Below, one piece after another: positions 7,455 to 15,680 of a stretch of 23,311 nucleotides of DNA. The translations under genes were made by a program, and so were the position numbers. The number at the start of each line of letters is the position of its first letter. Position 1 is the first letter of the stretch. Source of the stretch: a virus; the IMG/VR virus record IMGVR_UViG_3300034118_000624, positions 1-23,311 of that record. One strand, written 5' to 3'. Below the pieces are notes generated by a model. The model was given only the letters and a program-made list of their open reading frames with translations, did not search any database and was not told where the DNA came from.

Positions 7455-7982
7455 ATGGCAACTACTGGAAAAGTCCGCTCTAACGCCATCGGCGTGTACA
7501 TCTCCAACACCGCCCTCCCGGACGCAGGGCTCACCTACGTAGGCCCAACCTTCGGAGACGGAGCTACGGAAGACGACGACTTCGAGCTCATCGCCTGCGC
7601 GACCTCCGGCTCGTTCTCAGGCTCTATGGAAGTCATTGACGCAACGACCAAAGACAACGACGGCCAGCGCGAAATCCTGACCAGCGCCCTGTCGTGGTCT
7701 ATGTCTTGCGACGGTCTCATCGACTACAGCACGGCAGCAGGCAGCAAGTCGGCCATTGAGCTGTTCGACATTTGGAAGGCAAAGACCAAGGTGCGTATCG
7801 CATGGACCACGGGCGTAGACGGTGACGTCATGCTGTGGGGCGACGCCTACATCACCAGCTACGAGGAGACCGCCGGATTGAACGAGGTGGCCACCTACGC
7901 GGTGCAGTTCGAAGGCGACGGCTCTATCACTAAATCCATCATCGACGACGCGAACGTGGCATTCACGAACAACAACGACTAA
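7455..7982 (+). CDS. Major tail protein
   Basis: 175 aa. Hexameric rings of this protein form the tail tube. Start MATTGKVRSNAIGVYISN, a middle SGSFSGSMEVIDATTKDNDGQREILTSALSWSMSCDGLIDY (about residues 55-97), then WKAKTKVRIAWTTG and late SYEETAGLNEVATYAVQFEGDGSI follow the TP901-1-type (Phage_tail_2) plan. In that plan the protein opens with a short strand, then I-D-x-T-T-K-D..G, then S-W-x-x-S-x-D-G-L, and finishes with a G-x-N-x-x-A-x-[FY]-x-x-x-F-x-G-x-G signature. Length and position just before the chaperones agree. It has its own upstream element and an A-rich leader, as expected for an abundant protein. Confidence 0.9.
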   Translation: MATTGKVRSNAIGVYISNTALPDAGLTYVGPTFGDGATEDDDFELIACATSGSFSGSMEVIDATTKDNDGQREILTSALSWSMSCDGLIDYSTAAGSKSAIELFDIWKAKTKVRIAWTTGVDGDVMLWGDAYITSYEETAGLNEVATYAVQFEGDGSITKSIIDDANVAFTNNND

Positions 7983-7989
7983 GTCGCTG

Positions 7990-7997
7990 TAACTTCG
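7990..7997 (+). promoter_or_regulatory. TAnnTTCG start-proximal element before tail chaperone
   Basis: TAACTTCG, then GGGC, then ATG 8002, inside the 19-nt gap after the major tail protein. No -33 partner is recognised. Confidence 0.4.
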
Positions 7998-8001
7998 GGG
8001 C

Positions 8002-8352
8002 ATGACTAACACGCTCCGCGGACAATTCGACGTGAAGCTCGGGGGCGACCTCGAGCTTCCGTGTTTCCTGAACCTCCACGCCGTGAACCTCGTCTGCGAG
8101 GAGCACGACCTGAACCTCACAGGCTTCCAGCAGGCGCTGGCCGAGAAGCCTCTCAAGTTCCTGCCGCTCTTCATTTGGGCTGGAGTGCGGACCGCTGCTG
8201 TCTTAAACGACAGCGAGCTGCCTATCACCTTCGAGAAGTTCAGCGTGCTGTTCGGCTCTACCGACTGGTCAGAAATCACCGAGAAGGTGGGCCTGGCCAT
8301 GGCTCTTGACGCGCCAAAAAAAGCGACGGCTCGGGGCCAGCAGAAGAGCTAA
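8002..8352 (+). CDS. Tail assembly chaperone, unshifted product (G-like)
   Basis: 116 aa. It sits between major tail protein and tape measure, the fixed position of the G/GT tail assembly chaperones, which coat the tape measure before tube polymerisation. MTNTLRGQFDVKLGGDLELPCFLNLHAVNLVCEEHDLNLTGFQQAL and the following IWAGVRTAAVLN suit the all-helical chaperone fold of small-tail phages. Codons 106-107 are AAA AAA after CCA, so the mRNA carries seven A in a row. Slippage there leads to the longer product. Unshifted reading stops ten codons later, at TAA 8350-8352. Confidence 0.8.
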   Translation: MTNTLRGQFDVKLGGDLELPCFLNLHAVNLVCEEHDLNLTGFQQALAEKPLKFLPLFIWAGVRTAAVLNDSELPITFEKFSVLFGSTDWSEITEKVGLAMALDAPKKATARGQQKS

Positions 8353-8681
8353 CGCTTCGAGCCCTGTACGTCGAAGCTCTGCGCCGCGGCCTCAAGCCGC
8401 CCGACTTCTGGTGTAGTACCTTCGGGGAGGTGATGGTAATGCTACGCACATACGAGCACAGCGATGAGCTGGCGTGGATGCGGACCTCGGCGATGATGGC
8501 CATGCAGGCCAACATCCACCGCGGAAAGAATTCACGGCCGTATGACTGGAACGACTTTAACCCGTACGCTTCGCAGCGTCGCAGGGCCACGCCACCTCCG
8601 AAGATTACCCCCAAGATGGCCGACCTGTTTGGCCGCATGGGAAAAACTATGAAGCATGGCCAAGAAAAACGCGGTACTTAA
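8002..8681 (+). CDS. Tail assembly chaperone, -1 frameshift product (GT-like)
   Basis: Predicted 226 aa: 107 residues in the first frame up to nucleotide 8322, then a -1 slip so that reading resumes at 8322 (AGC GAC GGC). It continues without a stop to TAA 8679-8681. The second frame lacks a good start near its beginning, fills the otherwise empty 8353-8432 interval, and reads as a plausible protein (LRALYVEALRRGLKPPDFWCSTFGEVMVMLRTYEHSDELAWM). Its early E-A-L-R-x-G-x-x-P-x-x-F-W resembles the T part of other siphovirus chaperones. It overlaps the tape measure start by 26 nt. Independent initiation at ATG 8433 remains possible, since TACCTTCG occurs at 8417-8424. Confidence 0.78.
8316..8322 (+). 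promoter_or_regulatory. Programmed -1 frameshift slippery site (A AAA AAA)
   Basis: Seven A read as CCA AAA AAA in frame. Both tRNALys can re-pair after a -1 slip, a classic slippery heptamer. GC-rich sequence follows directly (GCGACGGCTCGGGGCC), which may fold as a stimulator. Slipping joins two frames that otherwise have an 80-nt gap with no independent explanation. Confidence 0.78.
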
Positions 8682-10848
8682 TATCATTTTCGGCGCCGAC
8701 ACCAAGGAGCTGGACAAAGCTCTGCAGGGTGTAGCGAAGCGCCTGCGCAGCACGGCCGACGACCTGAACGGGCTAGGCCAGTCGCTGTCGCTCGGCTTGA
8801 CTGCACCCATCGTGGCGTTTGGGGCGCTGGCCACCAAGAACGCCGTCGACAGCGCCAAGGCCATCGCGCAGGTGGAGGCTGCTGTCAAGTCGACCGGCGG
8901 AGCTGCAGGCAAATCCGTTGCTGACTTAGAAGCGATGGCCGAAGGCTTGCAGCGTATCAGCCTGTATGACGACGACCAAATCCTCAAGGAGGTCACGGCC
9001 AACCTGCTCACCTTTACCAACGTCACCGGCACCCAGTTTGACAAGGCGCAGGTGGCTATCCTCAACCTGTCGACCCGTTTGGGCACGGACTTGACGAGTG
9101 CTTCGGTGCAGGTAGGCAAGGCTTTGAACGACCCTATCAAAGGCGTGACGGCTCTTGGCCGCGCCGGGGTGCAGTTCACCGCAGAGCAGAAGGAACTCAT
9201 CACCACACTCACGGAAAGCGGCGACGTAGCCGGTGCGCAGGCTATCATCCTGGGTGAGCTTGAAACCCAGTTCGGAGGAGCAGCGGAGGCAGCGGCCAAC
9301 GTCGACCCCTACACGCAGCTGGCCAACGAGGTAGGCAACCTGTCGGAGGACTTCGGCGCAATCATCAACGACGCTATCAAGCCGCTGGTCCGTTACGTCC
9401 GTCAAGCGGTGGACGCTATCAAAGGCTGGAGCGACGAGACCAAAGCAACGGTGCTCGTGGTAGGCGGCCTGCTCGCCGTCCTAGGCCCCACCCTCATCGC
9501 GGTGGCTGGCCTCATCAACGCCTACACCACTATCAAAGGCGCGCTGCTGGCGGCCAAGACCGCACAAATAGGTTTGAATGTGGCAACATTAGCCAACCCG
9601 TACGTGCTGGCTGCAGCTGCTGTAGTAACCCTTGGCATAGCCATTTATGGCATGAACCAAAGGGCAACCGATGCAGCAGACCAGGTAAACAAATTGACGA
9701 ACGCGGTGCGCGAGTTGAGTGCTCAAGAAGCTATCGCAGAAGTCAACAAAGCCATCACTGAACAGACGACGAAAGTCCGAAAGCTGCAGGAGACCTACGA
9801 TACACTACAGAAGCAACGCGAGACAGGTGACCAATTTGATAAACGCATTGCCAGCCAACGCAAACAACAAGCTCGTGATGAGTTAGCAAACGCTCAAAAG
9901 ACCTTGCAAGGGTATGGCGATTTATTAGATGCTAAGAAAAAAGATTTAGCCGCTGAACAAGCTGCAGCAAAAGCCGCACAGGACACGGCAAAGGCTGTAA
10001 CCACAGCAAACACCAAAATCAAAGAGAGCGCCTACGACCGTTTTGTGCGGGTTAACAAGGCATATATGGCCGAGCAGCAAGCCATTGAGGACTTAAATGC
10101 CGAGATGAACAAGACGCTGCTGACCATTGAAAGCCTCGGCGAAGGGCCTTCGGTAGCGGAGGCTTTGTTAGGCAAAGCACCTGAAGCTCCATTCATGATG
10201 AACCTCATGGATTTGGAGATGCAGGACGAGCTCATCCCCGAAGAGGCCATCGAAGGGGCCGACAGATATGTTGCTGCATTTATGCGCGCTCGCAACGCAG
10301 CCGTAGAGTTTAACTATGCCGTTAGTCAAGCCGTCGAGCAGGCAGCCGAAAGCATGGCCTACAACTTCGGCGAGATGCTCGGCACGGCCATGGCTACGGG
10401 CGACGGCATGCAGGGCCTCGGGCGCATGGTGCTCGGCACCCTCGCCGACCTCGCCGTGCAGGTGGGAAAAATTGCCATCGGCGTAGGTATGTCTGTCGAA
10501 GGCATCAAGAAGGCGCTGCAGTCGCTTAACCCCGTCCTCGCCATCGCCGCAGGTATCGCCCTCGTGGCGCTCGGCTCCTACGCCCGCACCCGCCTGAGCG
10601 AAAGCGCCGGCGGTGGGGTGCCTGCCTTTGCGCAGGGCGGCCTCGTCACCGGCCCGACGCTCGCCATGGTGGGCGACAACCGGAGCGGAAAGGAGGCCAT
10701 TATCCCCTTCGAGCGCATGGGCGAGTTCCTGCAAATGGCAGGAGCACAGCAGCAGAACGTCGTCGTGACCGGCCGTATCTCCGGCAACGACATCCTACTC
10801 ACTAACGACCGGGCCAGCCGCGACCGGTCACGCATCCGCGGATTCTAA
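8656..10848 (+). CDS. Tape measure protein
   Basis: 730 aa. It sets tail length and is ejected into the cell envelope with the DNA. It is the longest tail gene, directly after the chaperones, and alanine-rich with a helical character. Start MAKKNAVLNIIFGADTKELDKALQGVAKRLRSTADDL is typical of siphovirus tape measures. Hydrophobic segments are visible at about residues 265-290 and 310-333, a long charged coiled-coil region at about 345-475, and another hydrophobic stretch at about 590-650. The Ala/Gly-rich end FAQGGLVTGPTLAMVGDNRSGKEAIIPFERM matches the conserved C-terminal tape measure motif (GG-x-V-x-G-P-T...G-[ED]). At 3 residues per 4-5 angstrom it suggests a short tail of roughly 100 nm. 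Base composition drops in GC between about 9570 and 10090. Confidence 0.92.
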   Translation: MAKKNAVLNIIFGADTKELDKALQGVAKRLRSTADDLNGLGQSLSLGLTAPIVAFGALATKNAVDSAKAIAQVEAAVKSTGGAAGKSVADLEAMAEGLQRISLYDDDQILKEVTANLLTFTNVTGTQFDKAQVAILNLSTRLGTDLTSASVQVGKALNDPIKGVTALGRAGVQFTAEQKELITTLTESGDVAGAQAIILGELETQFGGAAEAAANVDPYTQLANEVGNLSEDFGAIINDAIKPLVRYVRQAVDAIKGWSDETKATVLVVGGLLAVLGPTLIAVAGLINAYTTIKGALLAAKTAQIGLNVATLANPYVLAAAAVVTLGIAIYGMNQRATDAADQVNKLTNAVRELSAQEAIAEVNKAITEQTTKVRKLQETYDTLQKQRETGDQFDKRIASQRKQQARDELANAQKTLQGYGDLLDAKKKDLAAEQAAAKAAQDTAKAVTTANTKIKESAYDRFVRVNKAYMAEQQAIEDLNAEMNKTLLTIESLGEGPSVAEALLGKAPEAPFMMNLMDLEMQDELIPEEAIEGADRYVAAFMRARNAAVEFNYAVSQAVEQAAESMAYNFGEMLGTAMATGDGMQGLGRMVLGTLADLAVQVGKIAIGVGMSVEGIKKALQSLNPVLAIAAGIALVALGSYARTRLSESAGGGVPAFAQGGLVTGPTLAMVGDNRSGKEAIIPFERMGEFLQMAGAQQQNVVVTGRISGNDILLTNDRASRDRSRIRGF

Positions 10849-12929
10849 TGGCATACAACCTCCGACTATACAGCGAGTTCACGGACTACGAAGGCGACAC
10901 GTGGCGCGTCAACATCTATCAGGACAGCTACGGCGGCTCCAGCTCCAGCTTTACGCTCGGCGCGGACGGCTTCATCCTGACCTATGAAGGCGACAACCAA
11001 AGCCGGTACCAGCCCATCATCGGCTCGTCCGTGGAGATACCCTTCACGGAGACGACCGCCGCGCATACCAATTTCCTGAACGCCATTGCCACGTCGGCAG
11101 AAGGCGACTTCACGGTGGGCATCTTTCGCGACCCCGACGGAGCGAACACGCTGTACTGGGGTGGCGTTCTGCTCGGCGACCAGTGCGTGCTGGTGGACGA
11201 GGCCATGCCGCGGCGGGTGCAGCTGAAGGCGGCCGATGACCTGGGCAACCTAAAGCAGGTGCTGTACAACAACAACGGCGCAGGCTACGGCGGACACGAC
11301 ACCGTACCGGAGCACCTCATCATTTCGCTGTCGCTGGTGCGCCATTCGCACCTGTGGACCTCGGCGACGGTGATGCTGAAGTACGTCGACGACTTCTTCC
11401 CAGAGAACGCACCAACGGCCAGCAACTACCTCAGCCAAGTCACCGTATATCACAACGGCTTCTACAACCCGGACGAGGACGGAGTTAACCAATTTTTGCC
11501 TACGTATACCATACTGGAGTCCTTCGCGACCGCGTTCAACGCGCGCATCTTTCAGGCCAACGGCACGTACTGGTTCCTGCCTATCGGCGCGCAGCAGTAC
11601 GACGACACCATCAACTACTACACCGTTACCAAAGGCGGCACCATCAGCGGCTCAAGTACCAGCCTCGCCACCGCCCTCACTATCGAAAGCGACGCCATTA
11701 AGCTCCGCGGCTACGAGCACAGCTTTCTGCCGCCGCTCAAGTCGGTGGTTCGGACGCAGAACTACAGCGGAAACATCCCGCGCATCTTCAGCAACCTGCA
11801 CCCCAAAGCGGCGTTTGGTACGACATTAAGCGATGCCGACTTCGACTTCGACCAGGACAGCCTGTTCCGCCTCACCGGGACGTTCCGCTGCACGCAGCCA
11901 GGCGACAACACCACCACAGGGAACAGCCGCCTCAAGCGGTTCCGCCTGCGCTTCACCCTCAAGGTAGGCAACTACTACCTTAAGCGGCTCGCCACCTTCT
12001 CTGGCACGGCCTACGAGTTTCAGATGGAGGCGGGCGAGGTGCTCACCTACACGCCACACACCTACGGAGCGACGTCGTGGGAGCTGTCCGCAACGTATTA
12101 CGAAGTAATTACCCCGTACTATGACCTCAACCGCGGGCTCACCGGCGACACGACCATGGTCCTGCCGCTCAACTTCATCACGCCCGAGCTGACCGCCGCG
12201 TCCAACGGCATGGACCTGACGCTGGCCATCTCCAACGTCAGCGACACCGGAGGCATCTCCGCGGTGACCAACGTAGACACCAACTACAGCGTGCAGCTGC
12301 TGCGCGTGGACCAAATTGACGAGGACGAAACCAACGGCGATGAGGTAACGTACACCGCCACCGGCCTGTCGAGCAGCCGCGTGCAGTACGAGCAGGCCAA
12401 GGTGTACGTCGGCGATGCCGTCAGCACCAGCAGCCTCGGCGTGCTGCGCGTTGTCGATTTTCCGGACCTGCCGCTGGCAACGGGGTGGCAGTCGCTCAAC
12501 TACACCAGCACGGCCATAGGCATCCACCTGCTCGGCGTGCGCGAGGTGCTCGGCGGACAGCGCGTTCACACAAGGACGCAACGCGGTACCTTCTACAAAG
12601 GGCCCATCGAGATGTACAACCTGCTCAGCGATGATGGAGACCTGTACCTCCCGTTCCAGCTGACGTTCTACGCCAACCGGCGCCAGGTGGAGGTGGAGTC
12701 CTTCTTTGTGGCCCGCGACCTGACCGGCATCACTGCTGACGACGGAGGCCGGCGCAACGTCAACCCGCCGGTGGACGGTCTACCCGGTAAGCCTGAGACC
12801 AACGTAATCGTCGGGCTGGCCAACGCAAATGCAAATGTTGGAGGCCTCAGCACCGACCTCAACGCCAAGGTCGCAGACGCCGAGCTGCTTACCATATTTT
12901 TACCCATATCCTTCGATAAGCTCCGATAA
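10848..12929 (+). CDS. Tail tip / baseplate structural protein
   Basis: 693 aa, no motif that gives a precise role. It follows the tape measure with a TAATG overlap and precedes the fibre, which is where distal tail and tail-tip (hub) proteins lie. The first 140 residues (LRLYSEFTDYEGDTWRVNIYQDSY, then FILTYEGDNQSRYQPIIGSSVEI, VGIFRD, WGGVLLGDQC, RRVQLKAADDLGNLKQV) have the strand-rich, aromatic look of a distal-tail-like domain. The rest is beta-rich with many Thr/Tyr/Asn. I recall similar long proteins in this position in Bacteroidota siphophages, so a combined tail-tip component is likely. Receptor contact is possible but unproven. Confidence 0.65.
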   Translation: MAYNLRLYSEFTDYEGDTWRVNIYQDSYGGSSSSFTLGADGFILTYEGDNQSRYQPIIGSSVEIPFTETTAAHTNFLNAIATSAEGDFTVGIFRDPDGANTLYWGGVLLGDQCVLVDEAMPRRVQLKAADDLGNLKQVLYNNNGAGYGGHDTVPEHLIISLSLVRHSHLWTSATVMLKYVDDFFPENAPTASNYLSQVTVYHNGFYNPDEDGVNQFLPTYTILESFATAFNARIFQANGTYWFLPIGAQQYDDTINYYTVTKGGTISGSSTSLATALTIESDAIKLRGYEHSFLPPLKSVVRTQNYSGNIPRIFSNLHPKAAFGTTLSDADFDFDQDSLFRLTGTFRCTQPGDNTTTGNSRLKRFRLRFTLKVGNYYLKRLATFSGTAYEFQMEAGEVLTYTPHTYGATSWELSATYYEVITPYYDLNRGLTGDTTMVLPLNFITPELTAASNGMDLTLAISNVSDTGGISAVTNVDTNYSVQLLRVDQIDEDETNGDEVTYTATGLSSSRVQYEQAKVYVGDAVSTSSLGVLRVVDFPDLPLATGWQSLNYTSTAIGIHLLGVREVLGGQRVHTRTQRGTFYKGPIEMYNLLSDDGDLYLPFQLTFYANRRQVEVESFFVARDLTGITADDGGRRNVNPPVDGLPGKPETNVIVGLANANANVGGLSTDLNAKVADAELLTIFLPISFDKLR

Positions 12930-14671
12930 TGGCGAACAACTTCAAGGTCAAGAACTTCAGCAACAGCGCCACGAATACCTCGCAGGCGCTCTTCACCGCG
13001 TCCGCCTCGACCACGCTGGTCAAGTCCATCATCGTGAACTGCGACAAGGCCACGCCCAACGCCACGGCCACACTAAAGCTCAAGAAGAGCGGAGGCGCCG
13101 AGGAGCTTATCAAGCGGGTGACGGTGACGAGCCAAGACGTGAGCACGGAGCTGCTGTACGACGTGCTGCCGCTCGAGGCCGGTGATGCCCTTTACGCGAC
13201 CAGCAGCGACACCGACCTCAACTTCATGATGTCGTGGGTGGAAAACACGACTGGTGCCATTGGTGCCTCTTTAGATGCTCTCAGCGACGTCGACACCACG
13301 GGGGTGGCCAACGGCGACGTGCTGACCTACAACAGCACGAGCGGCAACTGGGAACCGGAGGCGCCCGCAGCAGGTGGCGACATCTTCAAGACCATTGCCG
13401 TCGCAGGGCAGAGCAGCATCGTGGCGGACAGCAGCACCGACACGCTGACCATTGCAGCAGGCACCGGAATCACCCTGACCACCGACGCTGGCACCGACAC
13501 CTTGACCATCACCAACAGCGCGACGGGTGCCAATGCCTTTGGCAGCGTGGCGGTAGCTGGGCAGACAACGGTGGAAGCGGACTCTACAGGGGACACTCTT
13601 ACCCTCGTTGCAGGAACGGGGGTAACAATTACCACTAATGCGGGGGCGGATAGCATCACGATAAACAGCACGATTAACTCATTTAGTAATATCGCCGTAT
13701 CGGGACAATCGAATGTGATAGCGGACAGCGCGGGGGATACCCTCACGCTGGTCGCAGCCGGGGGGATGACTATTACTACCGCAAGCGGAACTGATACTAT
13801 AACCTTTGACAGCGCACGGCTCGATGACGATGACGTGACATTGAGCGGGACCCGGACCATTGACCTAAACGGAGAGGAGTTTATATTTACATCCGGAGTT
13901 GCCAACGTAATTGAAATTAGCGGAGGCTCGGCGGTTTTGCCAAGCACAACAATACGCTCGACCGACGGGGCGGTGGCGTCATATATTACTTTGTTCGAGG
14001 CTCCAAATAACGGGGGGGCTTATATCACTTTACAAGCACCCGCACAGCTAACCGCTAGTACCACCTTTACCCTCCCTTCTGCCGACGGGACCAACACACA
14101 GGTGCTACAGACTAACGGCTCCGGAACGCTTTCGTTTGTCTCTCTGATGACCACGGCGGCCACCGCGTCCGTAGGTGCCTACCTCGAGCTGAAGGAGGCA
14201 GCCAACAACGGCACCAACTACATCCGCCTGCAAGCTCCGGCCACACTCGCCGCGGACAAGACGTACACGCTGCCAGCGACCGACGGCAGCAACGGCGACC
14301 GACTGACGACGGACGGCAGCGGCACTCTTTCATGGTCCGCTGTGACCACCGGGGCCAGCTACAGCACCGTGCGCACACAGTCCGGCACCACGTACACCCT
14401 CGTGCTCGGAGACGCGGGCGACTACATCCAAACCACGAGCACCACGGCCGTAACTATCACCGTTCCGAACCAAGTAACGGTAACGTGGGCGGCAGATACG
14501 GAAATCTATTTTGAGCAGAACAACACCGGTCAAATCACATTCGTAGGTGCCAGCGGCGTGACCATTAACAGCAGCGAAACCCTCAAGACCTTCGCGAGGT
14601 ATTCGGTGGTGGCGCTTAAGCGGGTGGCGTCCGACGTGTGGACCTTAACTGGAGAACGCGCACTGGTATGA
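12929..14671 (+). CDS. Repeat-containing tail fibre protein
   Basis: 580 aa, rich in Thr, Ser, Gly and Asp. Residues 1-125 form an N-terminal domain that probably attaches to the tail tip. Three tandem copies of about 43 residues (155-197, 206-247, 254-295) share I/V-AV-x-GQ-x-x-x-x-AD-S-x-x-DTLT-x-x-A-x-x-G-x-T-x-x-T. Two further copies of about 65 residues (about 340-406 and 408-473) share E-A-x-NNG-x-x-Y-I-x-LQAPA-x-L, then T-x-x-LP-x-x-DG, then T-x-GSGTLS. Such beta repeats are typical of trimeric phage fibres. The C-terminal 100 residues (TYTLVLGDAGDYIQTT, AVTITVPN) look like a compact beta domain. TAATG start overlap, ATGA overlap with the LamG gene. The GC content falls in the middle of the gene. 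Confidence 0.8.
   Translation: MANNFKVKNFSNSATNTSQALFTASASTTLVKSIIVNCDKATPNATATLKLKKSGGAEELIKRVTVTSQDVSTELLYDVLPLEAGDALYATSSDTDLNFMMSWVENTTGAIGASLDALSDVDTTGVANGDVLTYNSTSGNWEPEAPAAGGDIFKTIAVAGQSSIVADSSTDTLTIAAGTGITLTTDAGTDTLTITNSATGANAFGSVAVAGQTTVEADSTGDTLTLVAGTGVTITTNAGADSITINSTINSFSNIAVSGQSNVIADSAGDTLTLVAAGGMTITTASGTDTITFDSARLDDDDVTLSGTRTIDLNGEEFIFTSGVANVIEISGGSAVLPSTTIRSTDGAVASYITLFEAPNNGGAYITLQAPAQLTASTTFTLPSADGTNTQVLQTNGSGTLSFVSLMTTAATASVGAYLELKEAANNGTNYIRLQAPATLAADKTYTLPATDGSNGDRLTTDGSGTLSWSAVTTGASYSTVRTQSGTTYTLVLGDAGDYIQTTSTTAVTITVPNQVTVTWAADTEIYFEQNNTGQITFVGASGVTINSSETLKTFARYSVVALKRVASDVWTLTGERALV
13391..13813 (+). repeat. Three tandem 43-residue coding repeats in the fibre gene
   Basis: Copies at about 13391-13519, 13544-13669 and 13688-13813, each ending with a T-[DN]-S or N-S step. 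They are conserved at protein level (VAGQ/VSGQ, ADS, DTLT, G-x-T-x-x-T) but diverged at DNA level: the first copy uses GC-rich codons and the third uses AT-richer ones. Confidence 0.85.
13946..14343 (+). repeat. Two 65-residue coding repeats in the fibre gene
   Basis: Approximate boundaries. Both copies carry a Y-[IL]-x-L-[FK]-EA..NNG..YI-x-LQAPA-x-L segment, a T-[FY]-TLP segment followed by DG-[TS]-N, and an L-T/Q-x-x-GSGTLS ending. The second copy is visibly more GC-rich than the first. Confidence 0.8.
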
Positions 14672-15459
14672 TGTTCCTAAATGCAGTGGCCGCCGGGCGG
14701 CGAAGGTATCCTGTAATCACCGACGGCCTCAAGTTGTACCTCGACGCGTACAACCTTGACAGCTACAGCGGCTCTGGAGGCACGTGGACGGACTTATCCA
14801 ACAGCGGGTACAACTTTACCATAACCGGGCCGACATGGACCACCAGCGGAGGCCGGAGGTACTTCGAATTTGACGGGGTGAATGATTACATGATAGGCTC
14901 GGCATCCACCTCCATCTTTGACATGAATACCAGCGGCTTCACGTGGTCCTTTTGGATTTATTACGTGACCTCGCCTGCCGTTCTGGATGTAGTTGTGTTT
15001 AGCGAATTTGTAAACACTGGCGGCGCTTTGGTTCGTTATTACGTTTTGGACAATAGAAACACAGACGCGGGGAGCGGAACAGGCGCTGGCTACATGATAG
15101 CTTTATTTAAGGCTGCCCCCAACATTATTGATACGCGCACCACATACGCTGAAACCGTGCCCACAGGTAGCTGGTTCCAGTTGACTGGTACCTTTACGTA
15201 CAACTCAAGCACCACAGGCACCCTGAAAATCTACAAAAATGGTTCCCAAGTAGTAACCGAGGACCACACAATCACAGGCACCACTTGGAGCGCTATGAAC
15301 AGCTTTTTAAAGCCAGTCCTTGGGGCTTTGTCTTTGAATGGTGCATATAGCCGATTCAACAACATCCGTCTAGGTGAGGTGCTACAATACAACCGACCAC
15401 TAACTGCCACCGAAGTAGACAACAACTACCAAAGCACGAAAACGAATTACGGGCTATGA
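14668..15459 (+). CDS. LamG / concanavalin A-like receptor-binding protein
   Basis: 263 aa. Start MMFLNAVAAGRRRYPVITDGLKLYLDAYN leads into the standard opening of LamG-type jelly-roll domains: D-G-L-x-L-x-L-D-A, a G-T-W-x-D-L-S-x-S-G-x-N block, then RRYFEFDGVNDYM (about residues 70-82) and FTWSFWIYYV. Later come TGTLKIYKNGSQV and a final RLGEVLQYNRPLTATEVDNNYQ, the closing signature of this fold. Position directly after the fibre suggests a fibre tip or adhesin that binds surface glycans. The ATGA overlap with the fibre gene fixes the start (ATG 14668; 14671 also possible). From about 14880 the sequence is richer in AT than the tail genes upstream, as often seen in exchanged adhesin genes. 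Confidence 0.8.
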   Translation: MMFLNAVAAGRRRYPVITDGLKLYLDAYNLDSYSGSGGTWTDLSNSGYNFTITGPTWTTSGGRRYFEFDGVNDYMIGSASTSIFDMNTSGFTWSFWIYYVTSPAVLDVVVFSEFVNTGGALVRYYVLDNRNTDAGSGTGAGYMIALFKAAPNIIDTRTTYAETVPTGSWFQLTGTFTYNSSTTGTLKIYKNGSQVVTEDHTITGTTWSAMNSFLKPVLGALSLNGAYSRFNNIRLGEVLQYNRPLTATEVDNNYQSTKTNYGL

Positions 15460-15680
15460 ACGAATACTGGTACCACCTTTACACCCTCGCGGAACTGCCG
15501 AGCGTCCCGTGGAACTTGTTTAAGCAGACGCTGCTGTGGAACCTTGCGGGCACGGAGTTCATGCTGGAATACAAAGAAGAACCTGCCGACAAGACCGGCG
15601 TGCTCACCCGCGAAGAGGCGGCCGAGTTGAGCAAGACGGACGCATGGCAAAACAACGACCCCAACCTTGGCCAAGGCTAA
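15456..15680 (+). CDS. Small unknown protein downstream of adhesin
   Basis: 74 aa, start ATGA overlap with the adhesin stop. It has an aromatic N-terminus (NEYWYHLYTLAELPSVPWNLFKQTLLW) and a charged C-terminal half (EEPADKTGVLTREEAAELSKTDAW). No signal peptide or clear TM segment. I recognise no family. Its place between the adhesin and the lysis region could mean a fibre-associated or virion accessory protein, but nothing in the sequence proves it. Its last 14 nt overlap the small basic gene that follows in another frame. Confidence 0.6.
   Translation: MNEYWYHLYTLAELPSVPWNLFKQTLLWNLAGTEFMLEYKEEPADKTGVLTREEAAELSKTDAWQNNDPNLGQG

Noticed and set aside
8426-8435. GGGAGGTG next to ATG 8433 as a Shine-Dalgarno site
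   Set aside because: No spacing between the purine run and ATG, and nearly all other genes lack SD sites; frameshift explains this frame better, though separate initiation is not excluded.
12929-14671. Fibre gene considered as target of a diversity-generating retroelement
   Set aside because: No reverse transcriptase gene and no template repeat are visible in the window; repeats differ by ordinary divergence.
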